A DNA stretch of 8,513 nt from an uncultured Collinsella sp. Lineage in GTDB: Bacteria; Actinomycetota; Coriobacteriia; Coriobacteriales; Coriobacteriaceae. The DNA lies in NCBI GenBank assembly GCA_902489295.1, contig CABTZM010000084.1, positions 1 to 8,513 of the forward strand, in the 5' to 3' direction. The stretch's first letter is position 1; every line of letters begins with the position of its first letter. Under the pieces are notes generated by a model. The model did not search any database. It had not been told where the DNA came from and saw nothing but the letters and a program-made list of their open reading frames with translations. Below are positions 7,031 to 8,513 of the stretch, in pieces. The position numbers and the translations under genes were made by a program.

Positions 7031-7085
7031 TCTCGATCTGTAACATCTAACGTCCGAAATCGGCCCTACCTGTTACAGATCAAGA
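7031..7085. repeat. Palindromic unit 3
   Basis: The left arm TCTCGATCTGTAACA (7031-7045) and right arm TGTTACAGATCAAGA (7071-7085) match at 14 of 15 positions across a 25-base loop. The left arm is followed by TCTAAC. The loop holds the small inverted repeat CCGA-AA-TCGG (7054-7063). Relative to unit 2, arm position 5 changed from an A-T pair to a G-C pair on both sides. Confidence 0.8.
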
Positions 7086-7108
7086 CAAACTGACAGATGG
7101 GCAGCCCC

Positions 7109-7157
7109 GGCACAAAGAAAGGCTCCCCTCTCGCCCAGTGGACGGGAGGGGAGCCTT
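7109..7157 (-). terminator. Intrinsic terminator of the sugar-ABC operon
   Basis: A 15-bp stem (7119-7133 with 7143-7157, one G-T wobble) with a 9-base loop is read on the minus strand. It is followed there by TTTCTTTG, a U-rich tail (plus 7113-7120). It lies about 70 bases past the ATPase stop codon and faces the glgP terminator across the palindrome array. Confidence 0.88.
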
Positions 7158-7225
7158 ATATGTGACCACGGCAAAAGGATGGCAAAGCCGCAGTCGCCCA
7201 AAAGGAGGGCCTGATTGGATCGGGC

Positions 7226-8425
7226 CTAGATAAGGTTCTTGCCAGAGACCTTATCGAAGAGGTGGGTCGCGTTCTTCTCGAACTTGAACCAGATGGGGTC
7301 GCCTGCCTTGAGCGCGCCCTTGGCCTCAAGGTCGACAACGGGAATGATCAGGACGAACTGGCCATCGGGAGCGGTCACGTGGACATGCTCGGTCGAACCC
7401 ATGAGCTCGGTCACCTCGACGGTACCCTGGAGCGCGCCCTCCTCGTCCTTGTCGGCAAGCAGGATCTGCTCGGGACGCACGCCGGCCGTGATCTCCTTCA
7501 CGTCGCCGCCGTCCCAGTTGAGAGCAAGCTGAGCGCAGGTCTCGGGGGCGAGCGCCACGTTCATATCCTCGGTCTTGACGGTAAAGCCGTTGCCCGAGCG
7601 CACCAGCTGGGCATCGAAGAAGTTCATCTGCGGCACGCCGATAAAGCCGGCGACGAAGATGTTCGCGGGATGGTTGAAGACCTCCTGCGGGGTGGCGATC
7701 TGCTGGACGACGCCGTCCTTCATGACCACGATACGGTCACCGAGGGTCATGGCCTCGGTCTGGTCGTGGGTGACGTAGATGAAGGTGCCCTTGATCTCGT
7801 GGCGCAGCTTGATGAGCTCGGCACGCATCTGGTTACGCAGCTTGGCGTCCAGGTTGGACAGCGGCTCGTCCATCAGGAAGACCTTAGGATCACGCACGAT
7901 GGCGCGGCCGATGGCGACGCGCTGACGCTGGCCGCCCGAAAGCGCCTTGGGCTTACGGTCGAGGTACTCGGTGATGCCCAGGATCTCGGCAGCGGAGCGA
8001 ACCTTGCGGTCGATCTCGTCCTTGGGGACCTTCTTGAGCTCAAGCGTAAACGCCATGTTCTCGTACACCGTCATATTGGGGTACAGAGCATAGCTCTGGA
8101 ACACCATGGCAATGTCGCGGTCCTTGGGTGCCACGTCGTTGACGCGCTTGCCGTCGATGAGCACGTCGCCCGAAGTGATGTCCTCCAGGCCAGCAACCAT
8201 GCGCATCGTCGTGGACTTACCGCAGCCAGACGGGCCAACGAGAACGATAAACTCCTGGTCATGCACGGTGAGGTTAAAGTCCTCCACCGCGAGCACGCCG
8301 TCCTCGGTAACCTTGAGGTTGTGCTTCTTCTCCTCGGTCTTCTTCTTTTTGCCAAAGAAGCCCTTCTTTTTTGACTCGTTGTTGGGATACACCTTCTGAA
8401 CATGTTTGAGAACGATCTCGGCCAT
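7226..8425 (-). CDS. msmK: Carbohydrate ABC importer ATP-binding protein (MsmK/UgpC/MalK type)
   Basis: This 399-residue cytoplasmic ATPase would power a CUT1-family sugar importer. The nucleotide-binding domain is complete: Walker A GPSGCGKST (64-72), Q-loop Gln110, signature LSGGQRQR (162-169), Walker B VFLMDEP (182-188), D-loop SNLD (190-193) and switch His220 in THDQ. Residues from about 240 form the MalK-like regulatory/TOBE region with GVRPEQ (315-320). This family often serves several porters, so the substrate is not fixed. Maltodextrin is likely from the malQ-glgP neighbourhood, but glycerol-3-phosphate (UgpC) or other sugars cannot be excluded. One oddity is an extra Lys-rich stretch of about 25 residues (16-40) between the first two strands, absent from MsmK as recalled. 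AAAGG (plus 8433-8437) supports the ATG start. A permease-like gene end lies 68 bases upstream on the same strand. Confidence 0.93.
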   Translation of the reverse strand: MAEIVLKHVQKVYPNNESKKKGFFGKKKKTEEKKHNLKVTEDGVLAVEDFNLTVHDQEFIVLVGPSGCGKSTTMRMVAGLEDITSGDVLIDGKRVNDVAPKDRDIAMVFQSYALYPNMTVYENMAFTLELKKVPKDEIDRKVRSAAEILGITEYLDRKPKALSGGQRQRVAIGRAIVRDPKVFLMDEPLSNLDAKLRNQMRAELIKLRHEIKGTFIYVTHDQTEAMTLGDRIVVMKDGVVQQIATPQEVFNHPANIFVAGFIGVPQMNFFDAQLVRSGNGFTVKTEDMNVALAPETCAQLALNWDGGDVKEITAGVRPEQILLADKDEEGALQGTVEVTELMGSTEHVHVTAPDGQFVLIIPVVDLEAKGALKAGDPIWFKFEKNATHLFDKVSGKNLI

Positions 8426-8443
8426 GTCTCTACCTTTCGATAC

Positions 8444-8468
8444 GCGGCGCCACGCTGAGGGGCGCCGC
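8444..8468 (-). other. Stable intergenic hairpin between permease and ATPase genes
   Basis: A perfect 8-bp all-GC stem (8444-8451 with 8461-8468) with a 9-base loop lies between the permease stop and the ATPase start. On the minus strand it is followed by GTATCG, with no U-tract, so it does not look like a terminator. It ends 6 bases before the ATPase Shine-Dalgarno sequence. It may stabilise processed mRNA ends or adjust ATPase expression relative to the permeases. Confidence 0.55.
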
Positions 8469-8493
8469 CAAAACTTGCAAAACAGTTACGGCA

Positions 8494-8513
8494 TCAGCCC
8501 TTGACGGCACCTG
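8494..8513 (-). CDS. C-terminal end of a probable sugar ABC transporter permease (partial)
   Basis: On the minus strand, reading in from the window edge gives codons for Gly-Ala-Val-Lys-Gly followed by TGA (plus 8494-8496). MalG/MsmG/UgpE-type inner-membrane permeases commonly end in a glycine-rich AG(A/G)VKG tail, so five residues plus the adjacent ATPase gene make this likely. The rest of the gene lies outside the window. If right, binding-protein and second permease genes should lie further upstream in the same operon. Five residues alone are thin evidence. Confidence 0.6.

Larger units (their letters stand above)
6870..7085. repeat. Array of three tandem imperfect palindromes with 80-base period
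   Basis: Six copies of a roughly 15-base motif, TGTTACAGATYRAGA or its reverse complement, alternate in orientation. They begin at 6870, 6910, 6951, 6991, 7031 and 7071, so the step is 40 or 41 bases throughout. The intervening 20-25 bases differ from one another. The array fills most of the 456-base gene-free gap (6770-7225) between the convergent glgP and ATPase genes and lies between their two terminators. Alternating orientation rules out a CRISPR array. It could be a REP/BIME-like family, a cluster of paired protein-binding sites, or a structured RNA. No promoter for it was recognised. Confidence 0.85.

Noticed and set aside
6870..7085. Repeat-spacer array considered as CRISPR
   Set aside because: Repeats alternate in orientation, are only about 15 bases and vary, with 20-25 base spacers. 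CRISPR repeats are directly oriented and longer, and no cas gene is present.
8366..8372. A AAA AAG slippery heptamer in the Lys-rich part of the ATPase gene, followed by a small stem-forming stretch
   Set aside because: It is in the correct frame for a -1 shift, but the shifted frame stops after about 30 codons and would give a meaningless short peptide. Lys runs create this heptamer by chance.

Overview
The window comes from a high-GC bacterial chromosome. Gene content and protein style suggest a gut member of the Coriobacteriia, most like Collinsella. This is inferred from overall resemblance, because there is no rRNA or other marker gene here. It holds five complete protein genes, the last few codons of a sixth, and one unusual non-coding repeat array. 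No RNA gene, insertion sequence, CRISPR array or phage gene was seen.

Layout. A secreted, PcsB-like coiled-coil cell-wall hydrolase (112-1317, minus) is divergent from galE (1584-2645, plus) across a 266-base promoter region. A strong terminator closes galE. Then malQ (2868-4373, plus) and glgP (4502-6769, plus) follow in series, separated by 128 bases that contain a GC-rich hairpin and an inverted repeat abutting the glgP ribosome binding site. A strong terminator ends glgP. The 456 bases that follow have no gene. They hold three tandem imperfect palindromes with an 80-base period and end at the terminator of the converging operon. On the minus strand lie the sugar-importer ATPase (7226-8425, msmK/ugpC type) and, upstream of it, the end of a gene whose last residues (GAVKG) fit a MalG-type permease.

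How the genes work together. The transporter genes probably import malto-oligosaccharides or a similar sugar. MalQ re-sizes alpha-1,4-glucans, and GlgP releases glucose-1-phosphate from them or from stored glycogen. GalE links UDP-glucose and UDP-galactose, supplying sugar nucleotides for the cell surface and galactose use. The core is therefore an alpha-glucan uptake and breakdown neighbourhood beside an unrelated wall-remodelling gene.

The most unusual signal is the palindrome array at 6870-7085. Six copies of a roughly 15-base motif alternate in orientation almost exactly every 40 bases, and paired arms carry a compensatory base change. The coding genes belong to well-known families. Points of interest in them are a substituted gatekeeper residue in GalE, a lysine-rich insertion in the ATPase, and operator-like inverted repeats at the malQ and glgP promoters.
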